From NCBI GenBank assembly GCA_900469955.1, contig UBYX01000040.1, positions 1 to 49,027 of the forward strand: 49,027 bases of DNA. Reading direction: 5' to 3'. Source of the DNA: Hyphomicrobiales bacterium (GTDB lineage: Bacteria > Pseudomonadota > Alphaproteobacteria > Rhizobiales > Rhizobiaceae). Below, piece by piece: positions 17,263 to 25,074 of the stretch. Within the stretch, counting starts at the first letter, position 1, and every line of letters begins with the position of its first letter. The notes under the pieces are model-generated. The model ran no database searches. It had not been told where the DNA came from and saw nothing but the letters and a program-made list of their open reading frames with translations. The translations under genes and the position numbers were made by a program.

Positions 17263-17292
17263 GCCGATCTCCTAACTTTCCCGGATGAAGTC

Positions 17293-17301
17293 TATCAGAT
17301 A
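17293..17301. promoter_or_regulatory. Short palindrome TATCAGATA, possible ParD operator
   Basis: Nine-base palindrome about 30 bp upstream of the antitoxin start. RHH antitoxins usually bind short palindromes overlapping their own promoter. Such a short motif can occur by chance. Confidence 0.3.
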
Positions 17302-17327
17302 TCGTTTGCGGCATAAATTCCGATTTA

Positions 17328-18083
17328 TCACCCCTGCCGCTTCGCCAGCAGCATGTAGTTGACGTCCATGTCGGGGGAGAGGTTCCAGCGGTCCTGGAGC
17401 GGATTGAAGAAGACGCCGGTGCGGTGGATGATTTGCATGCCACTTGTGGATAGCGGCTTTTCCAGCTCTTCCGGACGGACCAGCTTTTCGTATTGATGGG
17501 TGCCGCGCGGCAGCCAGCGGAGGATGTTTTCGGCTGCGAAGATCGCGAGCGCGCCGGCCTTCAAGGTGCGGTTGATGGTGGCGACGAACATCAGTCCGCC
17601 GGGCCGCACCATTTTTGCGCAGGTGGTCATGAAGAAATCGACATCGGCAACATGCTCCACCACCTCCATGTTGAGGACCACATCGAAGGTCTCGCCGGCT
17701 TCCGCCAGTTGTTCGGCGGTGACGGCGCGGTAGTCTACCGAAGTGCCTGTTTCGGCCGCATGGGTCGAGGCGATGCCGATGTTCTTTTCCGAAGGGTCCG
17801 CGCCGACGACGGTCGCACCCATGCGGGCGATCGGTTCCGACAGAAGACCGCCGCCGCAGCCGATATCAAGGAAGCGCAGGCCGGAGAGAGGCAGATGGCT
17901 TCTCGGATCGCGGCCGAAATTCTCGCAGACGCGGTCGCGGATATAGGTGAGCCGCACAGGGTTGAACTTGTGGAGGGGCTTGAACTTGCCGGTCGGGTCC
18001 CACCACTCGGCGGCCATGGCGGAGAAGCGGTCGACTTCGGTCTGGTCGATGGTGCTGCGGGCGGCTTCGGTCATGGTCTTCAT
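17328..18083 (-). CDS. ubiG: Ubiquinone biosynthesis O-methyltransferase
   Basis: UbiG carries out both O-methylations in ubiquinone synthesis using SAM. The 251-aa product shows the typical N-terminus (DRFSAMAAEWWDPTGKFKPLHKFNPVRL), motif I LDIGCGGGLLSEP (72-84), MGATVVGADPSEKNI, VVLNMEVVEHVADV, and the membrane-interacting insert region NRTLKAGALAIFAAENILRWLPRGTHQYEK. Start at 18083 with GAAGGG upstream; a second ATG lies three codons in. Its start codon overlaps the stop of a small upstream ORF (ATGA). Confidence 0.96.
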   Translation of the reverse strand: MKTMTEAARSTIDQTEVDRFSAMAAEWWDPTGKFKPLHKFNPVRLTYIRDRVCENFGRDPRSHLPLSGLRFLDIGCGGGLLSEPIARMGATVVGADPSEKNIGIASTHAAETGTSVDYRAVTAEQLAEAGETFDVVLNMEVVEHVADVDFFMTTCAKMVRPGGLMFVATINRTLKAGALAIFAAENILRWLPRGTHQYEKLVRPEELEKPLSTSGMQIIHRTGVFFNPLQDRWNLSPDMDVNYMLLAKRQG

Positions 18084-18514
18084 CCCTTCGTTTCAGCGTC
18101 TGAAGTCGGATGATAGGGATTGGAAGTCAAGAGGCTCGTCGCCGCAGGATCGGGCCACGGACGGCTTTTCAATTGTCTCATCCGCCGGGGCTCAAGTCTC
18201 CCTGGCGCAACGGAGTTGCGTTGGCTATCGGCATAGATTTTGTAGACCTCGAAATTGTCGTCCGCCTGATGGGCGATGCAGGCGGGCAACCGCGCACAAG
18301 CTTGACCTGACATTCCGAGAGCCTGCTGGGCGCGAACGGCACTTCCCATATGTCGGCTTTGCATCATCGGCCCTACACAACCGCCGTCGCGACGGCATTT
18401 GCGGATAGCGCAGAGGATGTGAGGTGCGCCGGCGTCAGTGGCGGCAACCCTATGCAGCAGCTCATGACTCTGCGCGCGCAAGAGTTCGTAGCGTATCAGA
18501 TTTTCCTTCTTCAT
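18080..18514 (-). CDS. Small Cys-rich protein of unknown function upstream of ubiG
   Basis: A 144-aa frame not recognised as a named family. It has a compact Cys cluster C35-x4-C40-x5-C46 (LCAIRKCRRDGGCVGPM) and C73-x5-C79 (ACARLPACIAHQADD), a spacing that could bind metal. The N-terminus MKKENLIRYELLRAQSHELLHRV is helical, and a GAGAGCTGAG stretch precedes the chosen ATG. Its stop overlaps the ubiG start by four bases (ATGA), the arrangement of a coupled operon. The frame remains open about 66 codons further upstream, but that part looks non-coding. The last 40 residues are low quality, so the true gene may be an eroded or divergent form. Confidence 0.5.
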   Translation of the reverse strand: MKKENLIRYELLRAQSHELLHRVAATDAGAPHILCAIRKCRRDGGCVGPMMQSRHMGSAVRAQQALGMSGQACARLPACIAHQADDNFEVYKIYADSQRNSVAPGRLEPRRMRQLKSRPWPDPAATSLLTSNPYHPTSDAETKG

Positions 18515-18967
18515 CTCAGCTCTCGTATCCTGGGCAGAGTCATCCCTTGGTGATCTTCGGTTTTTCAGTTTCGGCCGGGACACGTCGAGTGCCTCGAATG
18601 AAATTTTTAATATGACACACGACGTGTCCCGTTCGGTCTGTTTTTCCACGCAACTCCGGTTCCTCTGCCTCCGTTCATGTTGCCATGCCCGGTTTGTGTG
18701 CGACACACGCACGCCCCGCCGTTACCGGCGAGAGGGGAGCCATTTTCTGCGCAGCCCCTGACGATCCGCGTGCATAAGGGCGGTTCGCCAGATCACCGGT
18801 CCCGCCTCGCCGGTAATGCAGGCCGGTGTAGCCGAAGCGGGACGGGCAAATTGTAGGCGGAGCCTGCGCGGACGGGGATGCGGGGGAATGAGATTTCGTC
18901 TATGTCTTTGAAAAACGGGTGGGGATGGAAGAAAAACATCCCCGGAGGGATGATGCCGGGGGGAGTG
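18515..18967. other. Intergenic region with an 11-bp inverted repeat
   Basis: About 450 bp between the Cys-rich ORF and the alpha/beta hydrolase start, marking the left border of the accessory block. It contains an AT-rich stretch (18600-18615) flanked by the inverted repeat annotated separately, and a GC-rich leader before the hydrolase. No convincing gene is seen; open frames here have poor composition and no ribosome site. Confidence 0.5.
18577..18630. repeat. Inverted repeat GGGACACGTCG ... CGACGTGTCCC
   Basis: Perfect 11-bp arms at 18577-18587 and 18620-18630 with a 32-bp AT-rich spacer. The right arm also lies in a local palindrome ACACG-A-CGTGT (18616-18626). The position, 63-116 bp upstream of the Cys-rich ORF, would fit paired regulator sites on both sides of a promoter. 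Confidence 0.55.
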
Positions 18968-19870
18968 ATGGGCAAGGGGACAATCACCGTTGCACGCCTG
19001 AAGGAGCTATTGGTTTTCGAGGATCTCTCGTTGACCCTCGTCGAGAGCCGAACCGAATTTCACGAGGGGCATGTCATCGAACGCCTCCAGTTCCGGCTGT
19101 CGGACGGAACGCCGGTGCGTGGTTTTCTGACGCGGCCGAGCAAAGCTTCCGTCAGGCCTGGACCCGCCATCGTCTACGCTCATGCGCATGGGGGCCGCTA
19201 CGATATCGGCGCTTCCGAACTGATCGACGGCAGGCCGGCTCTGCTCGATGCTCCGGGCCCGGTGCTGGCGGGTGAGGGCTATGTTACCTTGTGCATCGAC
19301 ATGCCGACCTTCGGCGAACGGGCGGATGCAACAGAGGACGCGGCCGCCAAGGCCGCTCTCTGGCACGGCAAGACGCTGTTCGGGCAAATGGTTTCGGAGC
19401 AGGCAGCGGCGCTTTCCTGGCTCGCGATGCGCCCGGAGGTCGATCCGGCCCGGATCGGGATCACCGGGATTTCCATGGGGGCGACGCTCGCGTATTTCCT
19501 GGCGGCGGTCGATCCTCGGGTAAAAGCGGCGGCGCATCTCTGTTGTTATGCGGATTTTGACACGCTCGTCAGGACCGGCGCGCATAACCGCCACGGACAC
19601 TACCTGACCGTGCCGGGGTTATTAAGAGAGACGTCCATCGGAGAGATCGCCGGGCTCGTGGCGCCGCGACCGCAGCTGATCTGCGTGGGCTGGGATGATC
19701 CGCTGACGCCGCCGGAGGCGGTCGACATCGCGTTCGGGGAGACGGAGGCAGCCTATCTCAAGGCCGAAGCGCTCGGGGCACTGGTCTTCCTGCCGGAGGC
19801 CGGCGTTGGCCACCGCGAAACGCCCGCCATGCGGCGGGCGGTGCTGAGCTTCTTCAAGGGATATCTGTGA
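18968..19870 (+). CDS. Alpha/beta-hydrolase (dienelactone hydrolase/esterase-like)
   Basis: A 300-aa serine hydrolase. The nucleophile elbow is G167-I-S169-M-G171 (ARIGITGISMGATLAYFLAA), with probable acid D243 or D244 (VGWDDPLTPPE) and His H282 (GVGHRETP). An oxyanion-type YAHAHGGRYDIG sits at 70-81. No signal peptide, so cytoplasmic. Substrate not evident; the fold resembles acetyl-ester hydrolases and DLH-type enzymes, so an esterase acting on acylated plant sugars would suit the neighbouring pectin operon, but that is inference. Starts at 18878 and 18953 are also possible. A hairpin CATCCC-CGGA-GGGATG (18937-18952) would mask a GGAGGG ribosome site for the 18953 start. Confidence 0.8.
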   Translation: MGKGTITVARLKELLVFEDLSLTLVESRTEFHEGHVIERLQFRLSDGTPVRGFLTRPSKASVRPGPAIVYAHAHGGRYDIGASELIDGRPALLDAPGPVLAGEGYVTLCIDMPTFGERADATEDAAAKAALWHGKTLFGQMVSEQAAALSWLAMRPEVDPARIGITGISMGATLAYFLAAVDPRVKAAAHLCCYADFDTLVRTGAHNRHGHYLTVPGLLRETSIGEIAGLVAPRPQLICVGWDDPLTPPEAVDIAFGETEAAYLKAEALGALVFLPEAGVGHRETPAMRRAVLSFFKGYL

Positions 19871-19940
19871 GGCGGCGAAAGGCTGTTTGTCTTCACGCAT
19901 TCCCGACGGAAAACCGAGATGCACTTTTGCTGGAAACGCT

Positions 19941-20186
19941 CTATTTGCCGAGGCCGGTCACATGGATGCATTTCTTGTTGATCTGCTCTTTCCGCTGCGA
20001 CTTGGTGTATCGCATGATCTGGCCCTTGGGGCACTTCTTGTCGTCGAAGAGGACGACCTCACCGGACGCCATGGACTTCACCGTCGGCTGTGCGGTCACC
20101 GTCTTTATCTGGGCATGGGCCGGAGCTTCTATCGCCGGGCCCAGGAAAACCGTCCCCAGGAACAAAGTCAGCACTAGACGGAACAT
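19941..20186 (-). CDS. Small secreted protein of unknown function
   Basis: An 81-aa protein with a signal peptide at 1-25 (MFRLVLTLFLGTVFLGP then cleavage after AHA) and a mature part containing SGEVVLFDDKKCPKGQIMRYTKSQ and KKCIHV. The two Cys (C52, C73) could form a periplasmic disulfide. Similar short FDDKxCPxGQ proteins are, from memory, common in rhizobia, without known function. A strong GGGAGG ribosome site lies just before the ATG at 20186. It follows the ABC ATPase gene on the same strand, 109 bp downstream, so it may be its last transcribed neighbour. Confidence 0.75.
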   Translation of the reverse strand: MFRLVLTLFLGTVFLGPAIEAPAHAQIKTVTAQPTVKSMASGEVVLFDDKKCPKGQIMRYTKSQRKEQINKKCIHVTGLGK

Positions 20187-20295
20187 TCGAACCTCCCTCG
20201 CTTGATCGATCGGCAACATTACCTGCCGGTCCATCAGACGACCATTTCTCCTTACGGAGGAGAAGGTGGCCAAAAGGTCAGGTTGCATTTCCCGC

Positions 20296-21378
20296 TTATT
20301 TGTCTTTGATCCGCAAGCCATTCCCGTCGAACAGGTGCAGCGGAGCGCCGGCGACGGAGAAATGCGCGTCGTCGCCGGGGGAAATCTGGCGCTGTCCGGG
20401 GACGACGGCGAGGAGCTTTTCGCCGTTCAGATCCGCATGGATGACCGTTTCGGAGCCGAGCGCTTCGACAAGGCGGACCTTGACCGTCAGGCTGCCGGGA
20501 TCGTTGGCCAGCGTGATGTGCTGCGGACGGATGCCGACAGTCAGCTTGTCGCCGACGGAGAGTTCGTGTCCGGCAATCGGCACCAGCAGGCGGTGGCTGC
20601 CGCCGATCAGGAGCGTCGCCTTGCCTGCTTCCTGTTCCACCACCTCGGCGGAAAGGAAATTCATATGCGGCGCGCCGATGAAGCCCGCCACGAAGCGGTT
20701 GGCGGGCGTGTTGTAGAGTTCGAGCGGCGTGCCGACCTGCTCGATCTTGCCGGCGCGCATGACCACGATGCGGTGGGCGAGCGTCATCGCTTCGACCTGA
20801 TCGTGGGTGACGTAGATCATCGTCGAGCCGATGCGGGCGTGCAGCGCGGCGAGTTCCGCACGGGTCGAGACGCGCAGTTCCGCATCGAGGTTCGACAGCG
20901 GCTCGTCGAGGAGGAAGGCGGTCGGACGGCGGACGATGGCGCGGCCGATCGCGACGCGCTGGCGCTGACCGCCGGAAAGCTGGCCCGGGCGGCGCTCGAG
21001 ATAGGGTTCGATCTCCAGCATGCGGGCGGCTTCCGTAATGCGCTCGGCGACCTCCGCCTTCGGCATGTTGGAATTCTCAAGGCCGAAAGCGAGGTTCTGG
21101 CGCACGCTCATATGCGGATAGAGCGCATAGGACTGGAAGACCATGGCGAGCCCGCGGTCGGCGGCGGTGACCTCGTTCACCCGTTTGCCGTCGATCTCGA
21201 TCTCGCCGCCGGTGACCTTTTCGAGGCCCGCGATGGTGCGCAGCAGCGTGGACTTGCCGCAGCCCGACGGGCCGACGAAGACGATGAACTCGCCGTCCTT
21301 GATGTGGAGGTCGATGTCCTTCAGGACATGGACGGAACCGAAGGACTTCTTGATATCGGTGAGTTTGATTTCGCCCAT
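20296..21378 (-). CDS. Sugar ABC transporter ATP-binding protein (MsmK/UgpC/MalK type)
   Basis: A 360-aa ATPase of the carbohydrate importer class. Walker A GPSGCGKSTLL, signature LSGGQRQRVAIGRAIVRRP, Walker B AFLLDEPLSNLD and the switch His ending MIYVTHDQVEAMTLAHR are intact. The C-terminal part (about 240-360) is the MalK-type regulatory OB domain (VGIRPQHITL). It is the last of seven genes in the operon; its ATG lies 13 bp after the preceding permease stop. It would energise import of the sugar captured by the operon's binding protein. Confidence 0.95.
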   Translation of the reverse strand: MGEIKLTDIKKSFGSVHVLKDIDLHIKDGEFIVFVGPSGCGKSTLLRTIAGLEKVTGGEIEIDGKRVNEVTAADRGLAMVFQSYALYPHMSVRQNLAFGLENSNMPKAEVAERITEAARMLEIEPYLERRPGQLSGGQRQRVAIGRAIVRRPTAFLLDEPLSNLDAELRVSTRAELAALHARIGSTMIYVTHDQVEAMTLAHRIVVMRAGKIEQVGTPLELYNTPANRFVAGFIGAPHMNFLSAEVVEQEAGKATLLIGGSHRLLVPIAGHELSVGDKLTVGIRPQHITLANDPGSLTVKVRLVEALGSETVIHADLNGEKLLAVVPGQRQISPGDDAHFSVAGAPLHLFDGNGLRIKDK

Positions 21379-21391
21379 CGATCGATGTTCC

Positions 21392-22444
21392 TTACTTCAG
21401 GCCGGTGCCGGCAATGCCGGTGGTGATGAAACGCTGCAGGAAGATGAAGACCAGCACGACCGGGATCATGGTCACGACGGTCATTGCCAGGATGAAGTGC
21501 CATTGGACGTTCAACTCGCCCGAATAGATGCTGAGGCCCACCTGCAGGGTGTAAAGTTCGCGGCGAGACAGGACGATCAGCGGCCAGAGGAAGTCGTTCC
21601 AGCGCCAGACGACCGAGAAGATTGCGAGAACCGCCAGCGCCGGCGCCGTCAGCGGCAGGACGATGCGCCAGTAGATCTGCCATTCCGACGCCTTGTCCAT
21701 GCGCGCTGCGTCGATCAGTTCGTCCGGAATGGTGAGCATATACTGGCGCAGGATGAAGACGCCGGTCGGGGTCGCGACCGTCGGCAGGATGACGCCCCAG
21801 AGATTGTTGAACAGGCCGAGCGACGAGATGATCGAATAGAGCGGCACCATGATGACGGAGAGCGGCACCATGAGGGTCGCAAGGATGATCAGCATGGCCA
21901 CGGAGCGGCCCTTGAACTCGTATTTCGACAGAGCGAAGGCGGCCATGGAATTGACGATGAGCGTGATCAGTGTCGCGGTGACTGTCACGAAGACGGAATT
22001 CCAGAGATAGCGCAGGAAATCGAAATGCACGAAGGGCTGGGTATAGTTCTCCGTGGCGAAGGACAGCGTGCGTACCGGTGTGCGATCATTGATGTTGACC
22101 CGGATGAGTTCGCCCGGCGTCTTGGGATCGACCATCTGGCTCATGATGCCGATGCGGCGCACTTCGGCGAGCACCCGCGTCGAGCCGTCCGGAAGCTTGG
22201 CTTCGAAGAGCTGCAGCGGCTTGTCGTAACCCTGGACCGTCGCCTGCTGGGTGACATAGGGCAGGATGGACGGCGGGAACTCGGCAAGTCCGGCAGGCGT
22301 CTTGAAGGAGGAGAAGACGAGCCAGACGGCCGGGCCGAACATGATGATCAGTCCGCCCACCAGCCAGAGCCAGGTGACGATGTCGGTCCAGTGCCAACCC
22401 TTGCCGCCCTTGCGGCGGAGAATGAAGCGAGAGGCCACACCCAT
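21392..22444 (-). CDS. Carbohydrate ABC transporter permease, MalG type
   Basis: A 350-aa inner-membrane permease, longer than most MalG proteins (about 280) because of a periplasmic insert after helix 1 (about 60-130, with NDRTPVRTLSFATENYTQPF). Helices resume with YLWNSVFVTVTATLITLIVNSMAAFALSKY, and the EAA loop is EAA-like: DELIDAARMDKASEWQIYWRIVLPLTAPAL. Its ATG overlaps the stop of the upstream permease by one base (TAATG), so the two are translationally coupled. It forms the channel heterodimer with that protein. Confidence 0.94.
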   Translation of the reverse strand: MGVASRFILRRKGGKGWHWTDIVTWLWLVGGLIIMFGPAVWLVFSSFKTPAGLAEFPPSILPYVTQQATVQGYDKPLQLFEAKLPDGSTRVLAEVRRIGIMSQMVDPKTPGELIRVNINDRTPVRTLSFATENYTQPFVHFDFLRYLWNSVFVTVTATLITLIVNSMAAFALSKYEFKGRSVAMLIILATLMVPLSVIMVPLYSIISSLGLFNNLWGVILPTVATPTGVFILRQYMLTIPDELIDAARMDKASEWQIYWRIVLPLTAPALAVLAIFSVVWRWNDFLWPLIVLSRRELYTLQVGLSIYSGELNVQWHFILAMTVVTMIPVVLVFIFLQRFITTGIAGTGLK

Positions 22445-23460
22445 TAGCGTTTCCCCTTCTTCTCGCCGCGCTGGCCGATGCCAAGCTGGATCAGTGTCAG
22501 GACGACGAGCACGAGGCCCATCAGGATCGAGGCGGCTGCGGCGAGGCCCGGATTGCGGAGCGCCGAGGCAAAGCCAGTCTCATAGATATACTGGGTCAGG
22601 TAGAGCGTGCTGGTGCCCGGACCGCCGCCGGTCAGCACGTAGACCTCGTCGAAGATCTGCACCGCGCGGATGAGCGCCAGGACTACGACGACCAGAAGAT
22701 TGGGCATGAGCAGCGGCAGCGTGATGCGCCAGAAGACGCGCGCCGGCTTGGTGCCGTCCATCTCGGCGGCCTCATAGAGGTCCTTCGGGATCGCCTGCAG
22801 GCCGGCGAGCAGGATCAGCGCGTAAAAGCCCATATGCGCCCAGAGCGAGACCCCGATCGTTGCGACAAAGGTCCAGTTGCGGTCGGTGAGCCAGGTATAG
22901 GGTTCGACTCCGAACTGATAGAGGCCGAAGTTCAAAAGACCCTGGCGCTGCAGGATCCACTTCCAGATCAGGCCGACGACGACAGGCGAGAGGAGGACCG
23001 GGAAGAAGAAGACGGCGCGCCAGAAGGAGCGGGCGGCCAGATCGCGGTTGAGGATCAGCGCCGTAACGAGTGCGACAAGGATCATCAGCGTGACCTGCAG
23101 GATCACGAACCAGAAGGTGTTGCCCACCGCCGTCCAGAAGGCGTCTTCCTGGCAGGACATCGGATCGAGATAGCTGCCGCAGGTGAAGAGGCGTGAATAT
23201 TGCTCGGCGCCGACGAAATTGCGTTCGGCGAGGAAGAAGGCCGTGCCTCCGGTCATCGAGTAGACGAAGTTGATGACGAGCGGCAGGAGCACGAAGATGC
23301 CGAAGATCAGCATGTTCGGGGCGAGGAAGAAGGCCGCCATGCCGCTGATGCCGGTCGCTTTCTGCAGGCTGCGCAGCGGCACGTCGACGATGCGCATCAA
23401 CAAGTGCACGGGCGTCATGAGGAGCGAGCCTAGGCGGGAGGTGTTTGTCGTTGTGCTCAT
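22444..23460 (-). CDS. Carbohydrate ABC transporter permease, MalF type
   Basis: A 338-aa permease with about six helices and the EAA loop DLYEAAEMDGTKPARVFWRITLPLLMPNL. A periplasmic segment holding two Cys (LFTCGSYLDPMSCQEDAF, about 90-110) is notable. The ATG at 23460 follows a GGGAGG ribosome site; the frame extends 14 codons further up, but that part is not conserved-looking. The gene is separated from the upstream binding-protein gene by about 295 bp containing a RIME repeat, although the operon order is otherwise standard. Confidence 0.93.
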   Translation of the reverse strand: MSTTTNTSRLGSLLMTPVHLLMRIVDVPLRSLQKATGISGMAAFFLAPNMLIFGIFVLLPLVINFVYSMTGGTAFFLAERNFVGAEQYSRLFTCGSYLDPMSCQEDAFWTAVGNTFWFVILQVTLMILVALVTALILNRDLAARSFWRAVFFFPVLLSPVVVGLIWKWILQRQGLLNFGLYQFGVEPYTWLTDRNWTFVATIGVSLWAHMGFYALILLAGLQAIPKDLYEAAEMDGTKPARVFWRITLPLLMPNLLVVVVLALIRAVQIFDEVYVLTGGGPGTSTLYLTQYIYETGFASALRNPGLAAAASILMGLVLVVLTLIQLGIGQRGEKKGKR

Positions 23461-23556
23461 CGTATTGAACTCCCTCCCGCGGTTACGCTTCCAGATGTGC
23501 ATGCTGTCGGGACTATGGGATCTGAGTATGAGAGGCGGTGTGGCAAACTCCCGATG

Positions 23557-23695
23557 ATCTCCCCCCTTGTGGGGGAGATGTCACCGAAGGTGACAGAGGG
23601 GGGTAGCGGCGGTGCGGCAAACAGGAGGGTTGACGATGTGCCTAAGCCATACCCCCCTCTGCCCTGCCGGGCATCTCCCCCACAAGGGGGGAGAT
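23557..23695. repeat. RIME-type palindromic repeat element
   Basis: Two large palindromic units in opposite orientation. The left (23557 to about 23604) opens ATCTCCCCCCTTGTGGGGGAG and continues with a second stem around GTCACCGAAGGTGAC. The right (23650-23695) starts TACCCCCCTCTG and ends with ACAAGGGGGGAGAT, the inverse of the left opening. This is the structure of the Rhizobium intergenic mosaic element (RIME1). It lies between two cotranscribed transporter genes and could form stable RNA hairpins that protect upstream or attenuate downstream message. Confidence 0.85.
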
Positions 23696-23755
23696 CGGCT
23701 GGGCGCACCGCTGCTTTCCGTCGCACCGGTTTTCTGCCAATGCGCCGCCAGTTCC

Positions 23756-25030
23756 TCACTGACCGGCGTCCTTGACCTTCTGAGCGATATCGGCGTCGAT
23801 GCGCGCGAAGGTGTCGTCGATCTTCAATTCGCCAGCAATCGTCTGGCCGACGCGGGTGACGATCGCGGCATAGAACGTGTCGGACCAGCGCCAGGCAGGC
23901 AGTTTGAGCGCCGTTTCCGAGGTGGTCTTGGACGCGTCCACGAACTTCGTCAGAGCGGCTTTGGCAAGAGCATTATCCGTCTTGAAGTCCAGGCCGCCCT
24001 TGTCGACGACTGCCTTGTGACCGGGAAGGAAAAGAGTGCGCTCAGAGAATTCCTTGACGATTTCCTCCCGTGCGAACCAGTCCATGAACTGGGCGACTTC
24101 CTTCGGGTTCTTGGTGTACTTGATCGCCACCAGAGCCGCACCGCCCGGCATGCCGGTGCAGGTGACCGGACCGCAGGGACTGCCGGTCGCGACCCAGTCA
24201 AAATTCGTGCCGATCTTGGTTGCGAGGTTGGCGACCTGCCAGGAACCGGAATAGTAGAAGGGCAGCTGGCCGTTGATGAAGTCTTCGGCGGCGGCGCGGT
24301 AGGTGTTGCCGGCGGCCGAGACCCAGACGTCCTTGGAGAAGGAACCGTCCTGGTTCCAGCCGACGAACTTGGTCAGGAAATCCTTTGCACCCTTGTCGAG
24401 CGGGGCCGGCTTGCCGTCCTTGCCGATATAATTCGCTCCGTAGGAGAGCAGCGGGGCCGTAATGCGGTGGCCGGAACGGTCGATCGCCATGGCGAACGGA
24501 ACCTGCTGGCTTTCCTTCACCTTCTTGGCGGCGGCGGCCCATTCTTCCCAGGTCGCCTTCGGGCCCGGGATTTCAACGCCGGCCTGGTCGAACAGGGTCT
24601 TGTTGGCAAAGCCGCCGGTCAGCGTGATCTGCGTCATGAAACCGGAGATCTGCTTTGAGCCGTCCGGGCGCATCCAGTCTGCCTGGGCGCCGAAATTGTC
24701 GTCCCAGTATTTGGGGTCCTTCACCAGCGGACGCAGGTCGAGCCAGTGTCTGGCATTGTCCTTGATCTGGGCGACGCGCGCGATATCAGGCCCGTTGCCG
24801 GCTTCGAGCTGAACCGGCAACTGCTCCCTGACCACGCCGTAGGACACGTTGTCGAGGATGATGTTGATGCCGGGGTTTTCCTTCATGAAGCGGCCGACGA
24901 GGTCCTTCATGACTTCGCCTTCGACGCCGTCCGAATACCACATGATGCGAACGTCGCCGGCGTGCGCCGCCGTCGACATCAGAAGGGCGAGCGTTGCGCC
25001 CGCCAGAATCGATTTCATTTTCATGTTCAT
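23756..25030 (-). CDS. Extracellular solute-binding protein of a sugar ABC importer
   Basis: A 424-aa periplasmic binding protein of the family 1 (MalE/UgpB, COG1653) type. Signal peptide 1-24 with cleavage after TAAHA; mature start GDVRIMWYSDGVEGEVMKDLVGRF. Body motifs include GNGPDIARV (typical ligand-site loop), INGQLPFYYSGSWQVANL, and GGAALVAIKYTKNPKEVAQFMDWF. Two Cys around SPCGPVTCTGMPGG may form a disulfide. An AGAGGAGGAA ribosome site is very strong, as expected for a protein needed in excess over the permeases. Probable ligand: oligogalacturonide or rhamnogalacturonide, inferred from the operon's enzymes. Confidence 0.94.
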   Translation of the reverse strand: MNMKMKSILAGATLALLMSTAAHAGDVRIMWYSDGVEGEVMKDLVGRFMKENPGINIILDNVSYGVVREQLPVQLEAGNGPDIARVAQIKDNARHWLDLRPLVKDPKYWDDNFGAQADWMRPDGSKQISGFMTQITLTGGFANKTLFDQAGVEIPGPKATWEEWAAAAKKVKESQQVPFAMAIDRSGHRITAPLLSYGANYIGKDGKPAPLDKGAKDFLTKFVGWNQDGSFSKDVWVSAAGNTYRAAAEDFINGQLPFYYSGSWQVANLATKIGTNFDWVATGSPCGPVTCTGMPGGAALVAIKYTKNPKEVAQFMDWFAREEIVKEFSERTLFLPGHKAVVDKGGLDFKTDNALAKAALTKFVDASKTTSETALKLPAWRWSDTFYAAIVTRVGQTIAGELKIDDTFARIDADIAQKVKDAGQ

Positions 25031-25074
25031 TTCCTCCTCTTTATGGACGGGGCCTCCTCCCGTCCGGTTTCTTC

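Noticed and set aside
20266..22447. Long plus-strand frames opposite the ABC ATPase and permease genes
   Set aside because: Composition is that of antisense to GC-rich genes, and both minus-strand products have all ABC motifs.
23557..23695. Double palindrome considered as a CRISPR fragment or terminator
   Set aside because: There are only two inverted units without regular spacers, and the sequence matches the RIME form; the hairpins lack a T-run.
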